DNA from: JBMNQS01 sp050944255
GTDB lineage: Bacteria; Bacillota; Clostridia; Christensenellales; Maliibacteriaceae
Reading direction: 5' to 3'
DNA length: 13,141 nucleotides
Assembly (NCBI GenBank): GCA_050944255.1
Contig: JBMNQS010000060.1
Coordinates: 1-13,141 of the forward strand
The notes under the pieces are model-generated. The model did not search any database, had not been told where the DNA came from, and was given only the letters and a program-made list of their open reading frames with translations. This document shows, in pieces, positions 1-7,340 of the stretch. The translations under genes were made by a program, and so were the position numbers. Position 1 is the first letter of the stretch, and every line of letters starts with the position of its first letter.

Positions 1-729
1 CACCAAACGGGCATCGGCGCCCTGATGGAGGAGCTGATCCGCCAGGGGCAGATCAAGTTCGTGCTGGACATCACTCCGGGAGAGATATCGCGGCACAACT
101 ATTTCCCGTCGTCCAAGCTGGCGCCGGGGGAGCGGTTCACCGCAGCTTTTGACACCGGCGTGCCCAATATCAGCGCCCCGGGCGGCCTGGACCAGATCCC
201 CACGTCCATCGCCCCGCAGAACATACCCAAAGACATGCTGGAGGGTTACGTCAGCGGCGAGAGGGTCTCCTACCGCGATACGAAAAAACCGTACGCGCAC
301 AACATGTCCACCACCATCGTGGCCCCGACGCTTCAGGAGAACCGGGACATGGCCCTGGAGATTATCCGCAAGCTCAACACGGCCAAGGGCCCGTCTGTGT
401 TTCTGATGCCGATGCAGGGCTGGTCGGCGTATGACCAGACGGCGGCCCACGCGGCCGTTTCCAGGCGCATGGGCTGGATGGCCGGCGACGACGGCCCGGT
501 CTGGATCGCCGACGAGGCGAATCCCGCCTGGTCGCGGCGCGCGGCGGATATGTGGCAGGTGCTGGAGGAAAACTGGGACCGCGGCAATCCCCACATCGAC
601 ATCATTCAGCTGGATATGCACATCCTGGACGAGGCGTTTTCCCGGCTCGTCTGCACAATCATCGACGATATGCTGGCAGGCGCCTGGAAGCCGGGCCTGT
701 ACCGGCAGATGGAGGACGTACTCAAATAA
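1..729 (+). CDS. Tm-1-like / UPF0261 family protein, C-terminal part (5' truncated by window edge)
   Basis: The reading frame is open from base 1 and ends at TAA 727-729, giving 242 visible residues. Family members are about 400 residues, so roughly the first 160 are missing. Visible family signatures are an N-terminal HQTGIGALMEEL segment (the usual H-x-TG-x-G...ME helix), a VLDITPGEI stretch, the APGGLDQIP segment (family consensus close to SPGALD), the LMPMQGWSAYD segment (family consensus close to LPLRGxSxxD), and an LDMHILDEAF tail matching the family's DxHINDPxFA. Tm-1-like proteins have an N-terminal ATP-binding domain and a C-terminal domain. The plant homologue inhibits tobamovirus RNA replication, but the bacterial enzyme activity is unknown. 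The gene lies 23 bp before an OYE-type reductase and is probably cotranscribed with it and with a sugar isomerase-like gene. Family assignment is fairly secure; function is not. Confidence 0.85.
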   Translation, partial: HQTGIGALMEELIRQGQIKFVLDITPGEISRHNYFPSSKLAPGERFTAAFDTGVPNISAPGGLDQIPTSIAPQNIPKDMLEGYVSGERVSYRDTKKPYAHNMSTTIVAPTLQENRDMALEIIRKLNTAKGPSVFLMPMQGWSAYDQTAAHAAVSRRMGWMAGDDGPVWIADEANPAWSRRAADMWQVLEENWDRGNPHIDIIQLDMHILDEAFSRLVCTIIDDMLAGAWKPGLYRQMEDVLK

Positions 730-752
730 AACACAGATACGGAGGAAGCACC

Positions 753-1985
753 ATGAGCAATAAGGATACTCTGTTGGCACAGCCGCTGAAAATCGGGCCG
801 AGAACGGCGGTCAACCGTTTCGCCATCAACGCGATGGAGTGCTGCGACGCGGATGAAAACGGCAACCTGACCGAAAAATCACTGGAGCGCTACAGCAATC
901 TGTTCAGGGGCAATGCGGGCTTCATCGATTTTGAATCCATCACCATGCAGTATGAGAGCCGCGCCCGCGACAAACAGATCAGCATCGCGCCGGACAATTA
1001 CGATGCCATGGGCAGATTCATCCGCCAGATGAAGGACATCAACGACAAACCTCTTTTGATCTTCCAGCTCAACCATTCCGGAGAGATTTCCGACGACGAA
1101 TTTTCCCAGCGCATCTGCGTAAAGCCGCTGCCCGGCTGGGAGGGACAGATGGTCAGCGAGGCGTACATCGATCAGGTCATCGAGGATTTCGTGGTGGCTG
1201 CCAAGGCGCTCTACGACATGGGCGCCGACGGTGTGGACCTGAAGCTGTCCCACGGCTATCTGGGCACGCAGATGCTGCGCCCGTACAACGACCGAAACTG
1301 GAAGTACGGCGGAAGCTGGCAGAACAGGAGCCGTTTTGCCTTCGAGATGTTTGAACGCGTCCGCAAGGAGATTCCCGACAAAAACTTTTTGCTGGGTTCC
1401 AAGGTCTCCATGTGGGAGAAGTTCCCGGGCGGCTTCGGCTGCGAAAGCCCCACCAGCCCCGTGATGGACCTGAGCGAACCCATCGATCTGGTCAAGGGGC
1501 TCCAGGAGCGCGGCGCCAGCTACATCCTTCAATCCACCGGCAACTGCCGCATCACCAACTGGGAGCATATGCCCAACCCCATGAAGCCCGACGACGTGTA
1601 CATGCACTTTACCATGTCCAAGATCATCAAGGACAACCTCAAGCCCGAGACCGTGGTCATCGGTTCGGCCTACTCCCTGCTCAGCGACGGCCGCAGCGAC
1701 CTGCAGGGGGTCACGCCGCAGCAAAAGACGCTGACCTACTGGGGCAATTACAATATCGAGCACGGCATTACCGACATGATCGCACTGGGTCGCCAGTCTC
1801 TGGCCGATCCGCTGCTTCCGGCCAAGTACGAGCAGGACCGCGATGACGAAATCCATTGGTGCACCGCCTGCGGCCTGTGCGGCAAGCTGCTGCGCAGCCA
1901 GAACAATGTGGGCTGCGTCGTCTACAATCCCCCCTATACCCGGCTGCTCAAAAAGCTGCGTGCGGCGGGCCAGAAAATAGGGTAA
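753..1985 (+). CDS. Old yellow enzyme family NADH:flavin oxidoreductase with four-cysteine cluster site
   Basis: This 410-residue protein starts at ATG 753 behind GGAGG at 741-745. It is an FMN-binding TIM barrel of the OYE/2,4-dienoyl-CoA reductase group. Motifs seen are QLNHSG (105-110), DLKLSHGYL (162-170, with Lys164 where many family members have His, and His167), the LRPYNDRNWKYGGSWQNRSR segment (175-194), and GRQSLADPLLPAK (346-358) for FMN phosphate binding. Cys370, Cys373, Cys376 and Cys388 near the C-terminus form a C-x2-C-x2-C-x11-C set, which in the family holds a 4Fe-4S cluster passing electrons to FMN. It lacks the C-terminal FAD/NAD(P) domains of the roughly 650-residue dienoyl-CoA and bile-acid (BaiCD/BaiH-like) enzymes, so an external electron donor is probable. 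It sits between the UPF0261 gene and the sugar isomerase-like gene. The substrate is unknown; reduction of an activated C=C bond or a demethylation is possible. Confidence 0.88.
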   Translation: MSNKDTLLAQPLKIGPRTAVNRFAINAMECCDADENGNLTEKSLERYSNLFRGNAGFIDFESITMQYESRARDKQISIAPDNYDAMGRFIRQMKDINDKPLLIFQLNHSGEISDDEFSQRICVKPLPGWEGQMVSEAYIDQVIEDFVVAAKALYDMGADGVDLKLSHGYLGTQMLRPYNDRNWKYGGSWQNRSRFAFEMFERVRKEIPDKNFLLGSKVSMWEKFPGGFGCESPTSPVMDLSEPIDLVKGLQERGASYILQSTGNCRITNWEHMPNPMKPDDVYMHFTMSKIIKDNLKPETVVIGSAYSLLSDGRSDLQGVTPQQKTLTYWGNYNIEHGITDMIALGRQSLADPLLPAKYEQDRDDEIHWCTACGLCGKLLRSQNNVGCVVYNPPYTRLLKKLRAAGQKIG

Positions 1986-2028
1986 ACTATTGTCAGTGAC
2001 ATAAAAAGGCGGAAAGGAGGCAAAATCA

Positions 2029-2994
2029 ATGAAACTGGGCGTATTGTCCACCCCGTTCAGCTCCCTGGACCTGGAGTCCTGCCTGAAGGAGGTTTCCGCC
2101 CTGGGCCTTCAGGCGGTGGAACTGCACGCCAAGGGGCCCATCGGGCAGAACATCCTGAAACTGCCGGAACTGCTCTCGGGCGACGCCCGGGCCAAAGAGA
2201 TACGCGCGCTGCTTGAAAAGTACAATATCGAGATCAGCGCCATCGGCGGCAGCGGCAACCCCGTCCATCCCGACCCGGATATCCGGGCGCGCGACCGCAA
2301 AATCTTCGGGGACGCGCTGATCGTGGCGGAAAAGCTGGGCGTCAAGCGCGTCATCACGTTCTCCGGCTGCCCCGGCGATCCCTCCGGCTCAAAATACCCC
2401 AACTGGGTCACCTGCCCGTGGCCGGAGGAATACCTGGGCATCCTCAAATACCAGTGGGAGGACGTGCTGATTCCGTACTGGCAGCAGGCGTCCCAAAAGG
2501 CGAAGGATCACGGCGTGGAGATGATCTGCATCGAGATGCATCCCGGCTTTTGCGTCTACAACCCCGAGACGCTGCTGAAGCTGCGCCACGCGGCCGGGGA
2601 TAACATCGGGGCTAACTTCGACCCGAGCCACCTGTTCTGGCAGGGCATCGACATCGTGGAGGCCATCCGCATGCTCCAGGGCGTGATCTACCACTTCCAC
2701 GCCAAGGATACGAAGGTGGACCGGAGAAACGTGGCGCGAAACGGCGTCATCGACACGAAGCATTACGGCGACGAGATCAACCGTTCCTGGCTCTTTCGCA
2801 CCGTGGGCTACGGAAACGGCGAGGAGACCTGGAAAGAAATTGTCAGCAACCTGCGCATGACGGGCTACGACTATGTCATGAGCATCGAGCATGAGGACAG
2901 CCTGATGAGTTCGGCCGAGGGCCTGAAAAAGGCTGTGGCGTTCCTCAAGAACGTCATCATCACCGAGCCCAAGGGCGCCATGTGGTGGGCCTGA
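2029..2994 (+). CDS. Sugar phosphate isomerase/epimerase (xylose isomerase-like TIM barrel)
   Basis: This 321-residue protein starts at ATG 2029, eight bases after a perfect AAAGGAGG (2013-2020). It belongs to the AP-endonuclease-2/xylose-isomerase-like TIM-barrel superfamily, which includes sugar, inosose and tagatose epimerases. The expected divalent-metal ligands are all visible: Glu169 in CIEMHPG, Asp198 with His201 in NFDPSHLFWQ, His224 in YHFHAKD, and Glu287 in SIEHED. The protein is cytosolic, with no signal peptide or membrane segment. The C-terminal FGxxGWW-like part seen in many family members is replaced by GYGNGEETW (260-268), which closes the active site in relatives. It is the last gene of the operon with the OYE oxidoreductase and UPF0261 protein (43-bp gap), so it probably acts on the same sugar-like or polyol-like compound. 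The exact substrate cannot be given. Confidence 0.88.
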   Translation: MKLGVLSTPFSSLDLESCLKEVSALGLQAVELHAKGPIGQNILKLPELLSGDARAKEIRALLEKYNIEISAIGGSGNPVHPDPDIRARDRKIFGDALIVAEKLGVKRVITFSGCPGDPSGSKYPNWVTCPWPEEYLGILKYQWEDVLIPYWQQASQKAKDHGVEMICIEMHPGFCVYNPETLLKLRHAAGDNIGANFDPSHLFWQGIDIVEAIRMLQGVIYHFHAKDTKVDRRNVARNGVIDTKHYGDEINRSWLFRTVGYGNGEETWKEIVSNLRMTGYDYVMSIEHEDSLMSSAEGLKKAVAFLKNVIITEPKGAMWWA

Positions 2995-3305
2995 ACCAAA
3001 TCGGTTCATTTGTCGTCCACAGGTGTTTTATCTTTCATAATCACTCTGCAAAGGCCTGCGCGCAAACCCCGGCGCGGGCCTTTGCGCGGTCTTTAAAACT
3101 TGAAAAACGGTATGCGATCAGTTAAGATAAATTAAATTTTATTTTTGCGTATGTTTTGAGACGCAGGCCCTGCGCGGCATGTTTAAAACCGTCAAAAAAC
3201 GCGCAATGATAATTTGTTTACCGTTTACAATTCAGGCTGCATTCCATATGCGATTTTAATTTTATAAGATAGATCCAATTTGGGATAAGCCGCACGGAGG
3301 TACCG
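2995..3305. other. 311-bp intergenic spacer, AT-rich in its second half
   Basis: No gene was found here. After the hairpin at 3048-3085, the stretch from about 3090 to 3280 is far more AT-rich than the flanking genes. It holds a short GC palindrome, CGCAGG-C-CCTGCG (3162-3174). A promoter for the downstream peptidase gene is expected. The candidates are TTTACA (3224-3229) with a 17-bp spacer and a poor -10 TATGCG (3247-3252), or the -10-like TATAAG (3263-3268), which lacks a recognisable -35. Neither is convincing alone. The Shine-Dalgarno GGAGG of the next gene is at 3296-3300. Confidence 0.5.
3048..3094 (+). terminator. Probable intrinsic terminator after the sugar isomerase gene (weak U-tail)
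   Basis: A 9-bp perfect stem, GCAAAGGCC (3048-3056) with GGCCTTTGC (3077-3085), encloses a further CGCG/CGCG pairing (3059-3062 with 3073-3076). It lies 54 bp after the stop codon at 2994. The following bases (GCGGTCTTT) are only modestly U-rich, so termination may be partial. Confidence 0.55.
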
Positions 3306-4679
3306 ATGAAACCTACTGCACACCCAGGCGCGAAAGACGCCGAAGCTCAAAGCGCCGCCAATAAACCCGTATCCCCCGCGCTGCGGCGCGCCTGCCGCAT
3401 AGCGGGCGTCCTGCTGCTGGCGGCGGCGGTGCTTTTCGGTTCGTACAGGCTTTTTCTGGACCCGTATCGAGGCACGGTGGAATCCTTTTCCTTCAGCCAA
3501 CCCCTTGATCAGACGCTGTCCAAAGAGCAGGCGCTGGACGATCTTGCGCTGATGATGCGCTATCTTGAGCAGCGGCATCCCGCCTGCATCAAGGGCGTGC
3601 CCGAAGACGTTTCGCGCCGGTACCGGCAGGAAGCGGAGGCGCTGCCCGAGAAGGTCACCGTGCTGGAGCTGTGGCGCGCCACGGCCGCCGTCATGGCGCG
3701 CGTGGGCGATGCCCACACCGGCGTGGGGTATATGACGCAGGACCCGTCGAGGCTGCCGGCGGAGTTTGAAATGCAGGGCGGCGTCCTGTACATGCTTTTG
3801 GAGGATCAGCCTGCCCGCGTGCTGGAGATCGGGGGCATGCCTCCGCAGACGCTCTTTGAAGCGTTCGCGGACCGGTTCTCCTACGAGCAGGAAAGCTACG
3901 CGCATTACCGGTTTGCGCAAAGGCTTGCCTACAGGGCGCATCTCGCCTTTATGGGCGTGCAGACTGCCGGGGACGGCGTTGAAATCACTTATGAAACGCC
4001 GGAGGGCCGGCAGAGCGCGCTGTATGCGTTTGCCCTGCCGGATGAAGACGATGCAGCGCGGCAGGAGCCCTTCGTATCCTACGAGATCGACGCCGGGCAG
4101 GGCTTGGGCACCCTCTATCTACGCGCGTGCGTATACGACGATGAGTACCGCTTTGTGCTCAAGGACTTTTTTACCCAGGTGAAGCGGGACGGCATCGGGC
4201 ATGTGGCGGTGGATCTGCGGGGAAACGGCGGCGGCAACTCGCGGGTGATAGATGAATTCATGCGGTATCTGAATGTAGACATGTACTATACATACGGAGG
4301 CGTGGATGTGCGCTACGGGCCGTACCTGTGGAAAAACGCCCGCCGGGAGAAGCATAACAGACGTTACGACGACCTGACGTTCGGCGGCGAGGTCTACGCG
4401 CTGACCTCCGTGGACACCTTCAGTTCGGCGCTTGATTTTGCCACGGCGATTCAGGACAACGGGATCGGAAGGATCATCGGCGAAACGCCCGGGGGCATGC
4501 CTGCCACCTATGGCGACGTCCTGCGGTTCCAACTGCCCGAGAGCGGGCTTGCCGTCAGCGTATCGTATAAGTATTTCGGCCGGATTGATCAGCAAAAGAG
4601 CCATCTGCCGCTGATCCCGGACATCTCCTGCGATGCCCGGGAAGCATATGGCGTGCTGTTGGATTACATCCCGGATTGA
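3306..4679 (+). CDS. Membrane-anchored S41 family serine peptidase
   Basis: This 457-residue protein starts at ATG 3306, five bases after GGAGG. A basic N-terminus is followed by one hydrophobic segment (about 32-50), so the body is probably extracytoplasmic and anchored. The C-terminal part is an S41 peptidase core: GDAHTG (134-139) with a candidate catalytic His137, VDLRGNGGGNS (302-312, oxyanion-hole strand), TFSSA (371-375) with Ser373 the best nucleophile by alignment with the SxSASE motif, and GETPGG followed by YGD (392-404). At the position of the C-terminal-processing-protease lysine there is Met398, and no PDZ domain is evident. It therefore belongs with the tricorn-like S41 enzymes that use Ser/His/Glu rather than the Ser/Lys CtpA/Prc type. 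It appears monocistronic: it is preceded by a long spacer and followed by a strong terminator. The substrate is unknown. Confidence 0.85.
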   Translation: MKPTAHPGAKDAEAQSAANKPVSPALRRACRIAGVLLLAAAVLFGSYRLFLDPYRGTVESFSFSQPLDQTLSKEQALDDLALMMRYLEQRHPACIKGVPEDVSRRYRQEAEALPEKVTVLELWRATAAVMARVGDAHTGVGYMTQDPSRLPAEFEMQGGVLYMLLEDQPARVLEIGGMPPQTLFEAFADRFSYEQESYAHYRFAQRLAYRAHLAFMGVQTAGDGVEITYETPEGRQSALYAFALPDEDDAARQEPFVSYEIDAGQGLGTLYLRACVYDDEYRFVLKDFFTQVKRDGIGHVAVDLRGNGGGNSRVIDEFMRYLNVDMYYTYGGVDVRYGPYLWKNARREKHNRRYDDLTFGGEVYALTSVDTFSSALDFATAIQDNGIGRIIGETPGGMPATYGDVLRFQLPESGLAVSVSYKYFGRIDQQKSHLPLIPDISCDAREAYGVLLDYIPD

Positions 4680-4740
4680 TGCGGGAAGATGCCTTTTTGC
4701 GCGGCTTCATAGCCGGCGGTTCCGATGCTTCGTCCCAATA

Positions 4741-4764
4741 AAGATGCCTGCGGGCATCTTTTTT
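4741..4764 (+). terminator. Strong intrinsic terminator of the S41 peptidase gene
   Basis: An 8-bp perfect stem, AAGATGCC (4741-4748) with GGCATCTT (4753-4760), has a TGCG tetraloop and runs into T4759-T4764. It lies 62 bp after the stop. The left-arm sequence AAGATGCC also occurs at 4686-4693, also followed by T5, so the right arm has two possible pairing partners. Confidence 0.9.
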
Positions 4765-4844
4765 CGTATCCCTCAGATCATTTTTCCACCTTGGCTTCAT
4801 CCACCTGTTTTTTTAGATATTTTTGAATTTTTTCAAAAAAACGC

Positions 4845-4875
4845 TTGCTTATGACGTTACGTAATGAGTTATACT
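4845..4875 (+). promoter_or_regulatory. MerR-type promoter with 19-bp spacer and central dyad
   Basis: A -35 TTGCTT (4845-4850) and a -10 TATACT (4870-4875) are separated by 19 bp, two more than the sigma-70 optimum. The spacer holds the palindrome TTACGTAA (4857-4864), with its centre between 4860 and 4861, essentially the middle of the spacer. A stretched spacer with a dyad inside it is the hallmark of promoters untwisted by MerR-family activators. The first gene downstream encodes a MerR protein, so autoregulation of the operon is inferred. An AT-rich inverted repeat (TTTTTGAA 4820-4827, TTCAAAAA 4832-4839) just upstream could act as an UP element. The -10 lies 19 bp before the start codon, so the leader would be very short. 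Confidence 0.8.
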
Positions 4876-4894
4876 GTACTCGAGGTGATGAAAC

Positions 4895-5692
4895 ATGGAT
4901 CATGAACGGCTGTTTACCGTGGGTGAGCTGGCAAAGCGGTGCGGCGTGACGGTGCGCACGCTGCAGTTTTACGACCGCAGCGGCCTTCTGACGCCCAGCC
5001 GCCATTCCGACGGCGGCCGGCGGCTCTACGGCATGGATGACATGCTTCGCCTGCAGCAGATTTTGTTTTACAAGGGATTCGGCTTTTCGCTTGAGGAGAT
5101 CCGCGATCGTCTGATGGACATCGCCTCGGCGCAGGACTTTGCCGATGTACTGCTCAGGCAGAGGCATCTGGTGGAAAAGCAGATCGAGTACCTGAGGGAG
5201 ACGGTAGCCCTGATGGACAAAACCGCTGAGGAAATCCGTAGTGACGGGGACATTTCCATGGACATGGTGGTGGCGATACTCTCGGCCACCAAGCAGGGCA
5301 ATTTCTTTGCCTTTGTCATGAAATATTTTGAGCGCGAAGAGCTGGAGGCGCTGATAGCCACAGCCGGCTCGCATGCCGGCGCGGACCTGCCGGGCGATGT
5401 CTGGACGCAGCTATTGCTGCGCCTGAAGGCGCTGCACGGCGGCGGCGAGGACCCGCAGGGGCCGAAGGGTCAGCAACTGGCCAAAGACTGGTGGGATATG
5501 GTGATGATGCTCACCGGCGGCGATCCACAGCTGGTTTCCTCGGTGCTGAAGGTGGGCGGCGATATGGAAAGCTGGCCGCAGGAAGTCGGGGACGTGAAGA
5601 CGGCGATACAGGAATTTCTCTCGCCGGCGCTGGGCCACTATTTTATTCAGCAGGGCATTGCGTTGCCCGGGATGGAGGATAAAGAAAAATGA
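4895..5692 (+). CDS. MerR family transcriptional regulator with TipAS-like effector domain
   Basis: This 265-residue protein starts at ATG 4895 after GAGGTGAT (4882-4889). The N-terminal winged helix-turn-helix is classic MerR: FTVGELAKRCGVT (7-19), RTLQFYDRSGLL (21-32) and the wing GGRRLYGMDDM (40-50), continuing through a KGFGFSLEEI segment (60-69). A dimerisation helix follows (about 82-116). The all-alpha C-terminal domain (about 135-255) includes KGQQLAKDWWDMV (191-203) and ALGHYFIQQGIAL (245-257). It resembles the TipAS antibiotic-recognition domain of TipA-like regulators. No metal-binding cysteine cluster is present; the only Cys is in the HTH. It probably binds an organic ligand and activates the 19-bp-spacer promoter directly upstream. 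Its stop codon overlaps the start of the ABC ATPase (ATGA), so regulator and exporter are translationally linked. MerR assignment is secure; the TipAS match is moderate. Confidence 0.9.
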   Translation: MDHERLFTVGELAKRCGVTVRTLQFYDRSGLLTPSRHSDGGRRLYGMDDMLRLQQILFYKGFGFSLEEIRDRLMDIASAQDFADVLLRQRHLVEKQIEYLRETVALMDKTAEEIRSDGDISMDMVVAILSATKQGNFFAFVMKYFEREELEALIATAGSHAGADLPGDVWTQLLLRLKALHGGGEDPQGPKGQQLAKDWWDMVMMLTGGDPQLVSSVLKVGGDMESWPQEVGDVKTAIQEFLSPALGHYFIQQGIALPGMEDKEK

Positions 5693-6603
5693 GAACACCC
5701 ATTTTGACGGTACGGGATCTGGTGAAAAGGTACGGGCCGGTCACGGCGGTGGACGGCGTCAGCTTTGACGTATATCCCGGCGAGGTATTCGGGCTTTTGG
5801 GGCCCAACGGGGCCGGAAAGACGACGGCGCTGGAATGCGTGGAAGGGCTGCGGGTGCCCAGCGCCGGCAGCATCGCCGTTGACGGACTGCATCCCAAGCG
5901 GGACAGCCGGCGCCTGAGAAGGGTGCTGGGCGTACAGCTTCAGGCGTCCGCGCTGCCCGAGACCATGTTGGCCGGGGAGGCCATGGCGCTGGTATGCGCG
6001 TGGCACGGCGTGAAGACCCGGCAGGACCTGCTGGAGCGCTTCGGAATGTTAGAATTAAAAAACAGGCCGTTCGGCAAGATGTCCACAGGCCAGAAGCGCA
6101 GGCTGCAATTGGCTCTGGCGCTGGCGGGCAACCCGAAGATTGTGGTACTCGATGAACCTACGGCGGGGGTGGACGTACAGGGCCGGGCGGAACTGCACGG
6201 CGCCATACGCGAGCTGAAGGCCGCGGGAGTGACGCTGATCTTGGCCACCCACGACATGGCGGAGGCGGAAACACTGTGCGACCGCATCGCCATTCTCATC
6301 GGCGGCAGGCTGGCTACGCTGGGCACGCCGGAGCAGGTGACGGCGGCCGGCAGCGCGCAGACGCGCATCACGGTGCGCACGCGCCGCGGCAGCCTTTTGA
6401 GGCAGGGTGATATCCGGCTGTCCACTTATCTGCGGGAGGCGGAGGGCTTCGCCCAGTGGCTGTGCCGGGACACGGCGCCGGCGGTCATGGAGCTTTTGAG
6501 CGCGGCCGTCGAGGCGGAGGATCCGGTGGAGGATCTTCGGGTGGAGCGCCCGTCGCTGGAGGAACGTTTTCTTGAAATGGTGGAAGGAGGAAAATCCGCA
6601 TGA
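5689..6603 (+). CDS. ABC transporter ATP-binding protein (drug/lipid exporter type)
   Basis: This 304-residue ATPase starts at ATG 5689, overlapping the MerR stop by 4 nt, with GGAGG at 5674-5678. It shows Walker A GPNGAGKTT (38-46), Q-loop glutamine around 83-85, a signature variant STGQK (132-136) in place of SGGQ, Walker B IVVLDEP (151-157), D-loop TAGVD (158-162) and the switch His188 in LATHDM. After the nucleotide-binding domain (about 1-220), an 85-residue C-terminal extension is typical of CcmA/DrrA-type ABC-2 exporter ATPases. Its partner is the permease that follows with another 4-nt overlap. It powers export across the cytoplasmic membrane. The presence of a ligand-sensing MerR regulator points to efflux of a toxic or signalling compound; the substrate is not determined. 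Confidence 0.93.
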   Translation: MRTPILTVRDLVKRYGPVTAVDGVSFDVYPGEVFGLLGPNGAGKTTALECVEGLRVPSAGSIAVDGLHPKRDSRRLRRVLGVQLQASALPETMLAGEAMALVCAWHGVKTRQDLLERFGMLELKNRPFGKMSTGQKRRLQLALALAGNPKIVVLDEPTAGVDVQGRAELHGAIRELKAAGVTLILATHDMAEAETLCDRIAILIGGRLATLGTPEQVTAAGSAQTRITVRTRRGSLLRQGDIRLSTYLREAEGFAQWLCRDTAPAVMELLSAAVEAEDPVEDLRVERPSLEERFLEMVEGGKSA

Positions 6604-7340
6604 AGGCATTGATGAAACATCTTGGTATACAGCTGCGCGTGGACGCGCGGGATAAGGGCACGCTGCTGGTTTTTTACATCGTGCCGCTGGTGTTCTACGC
6701 GGTGATGGGGGTGGTGTTTTCATCGGTCACACCGCAGATGAAGCAGACGCTGCCCGCCACCATGGCGATCTTTTCGGTGACCATGGGCGCGGTGATCGGC
6801 ATACCGCCGGCGCTGGTGAAGATGCGCGAAGCGGGCGTGCTGCGGGCCTACCGGGTAAGCGGTGTGCCGGGCGCCTGCGTGCTTTTGGCCATCGGCGTCA
6901 GCGCGCTGGTCCACCTGTGCGTGGTGGCGCTGGTCATCTGCCTTTCCGCCCCGGCGCTCTTCGGCGCGCAGGCGCCGCCTGATGCCATGGGGTTTGCCGC
7001 CGTACTGGCAGCGGTGCTGTTCTCCAGCGTGGCGCTGGGGCTTTTCATCGGCGTGACGGCTAAAAGCCAGGCGGTGGCCATGATGCTTTCCCAGGCGCTG
7101 TTCATGCCCTCGCTGATGCTCAGCGGCATCATGTTCCCCGTGGATTTATTGCCCCAGCCGCTGATGCACCTGGGCCGCGCCTTTCCCGCCGCCCACGCCA
7201 TGCGGGCGTTCAGCACGCTGGCCTACGCGCAGGCACCGGATTTTGGCGCGGCGCTGCCGCTGTTTGCGGTGCTGGGCATGGGTCTTGCGGCCCTGGCGCT
7301 TGCGGTATGGCGGTTCGGTAAAATCACGTGGGTCAATTGA
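6600..7340 (+). CDS. ABC-2 type transporter permease
   Basis: This 246-residue integral membrane protein starts at ATG 6600, overlapping the ATPase stop (ATGA), with AAGGAGG at 6584-6590. Six hydrophobic segments can be drawn at about 21-41, 53-72, 92-116, 131-152, 160-184 and 217-237. This is the ABC-2 exporter topology. Between segments 2 and 3, KMREAGVLRAYRVSGVP (74-90) matches the conserved cytoplasmic coupling segment (RExGTLxxLxxTP-like) of DrrB/NodJ-type permeases. The short loop before the last helix has the family's FPAAHAM element (195-201). It forms the membrane pore for the ATPase encoded immediately upstream, presumably as a homodimer. Confidence 0.9.
   Translation: MKALMKHLGIQLRVDARDKGTLLVFYIVPLVFYAVMGVVFSSVTPQMKQTLPATMAIFSVTMGAVIGIPPALVKMREAGVLRAYRVSGVPGACVLLAIGVSALVHLCVVALVICLSAPALFGAQAPPDAMGFAAVLAAVLFSSVALGLFIGVTAKSQAVAMMLSQALFMPSLMLSGIMFPVDLLPQPLMHLGRAFPAAHAMRAFSTLAYAQAPDFGAALPLFAVLGMGLAALALAVWRFGKITWVN

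Noticed and set aside
552..752. Upstream extension of the OYE gene
   Set aside because: The frame is open, but it overlaps the UPF0261 gene. A GGAGG-served ATG at 753 gives the normal family N-terminus.
879..2051. Long minus-strand open frame (390 codons) opposite the OYE gene
   Set aside because: It is antisense to a clearly conserved enzyme, has no family motifs, and reflects the high GC content of the opposite strand.
3189..3200. 12-mer CCGTCAAAAAAC shared with 13121-13132, considered as ends of an element
   Set aside because: A single 12-bp match containing an A-run is expected by chance in 13 kb, and the flanks do not match or form terminal inverted repeats.
2995..3305. Riboswitch or T-box upstream of the S41 gene
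   Set aside because: Only a short palindrome is present. No conserved aptamer-like elements and no terminator/antiterminator pair before the gene were seen.
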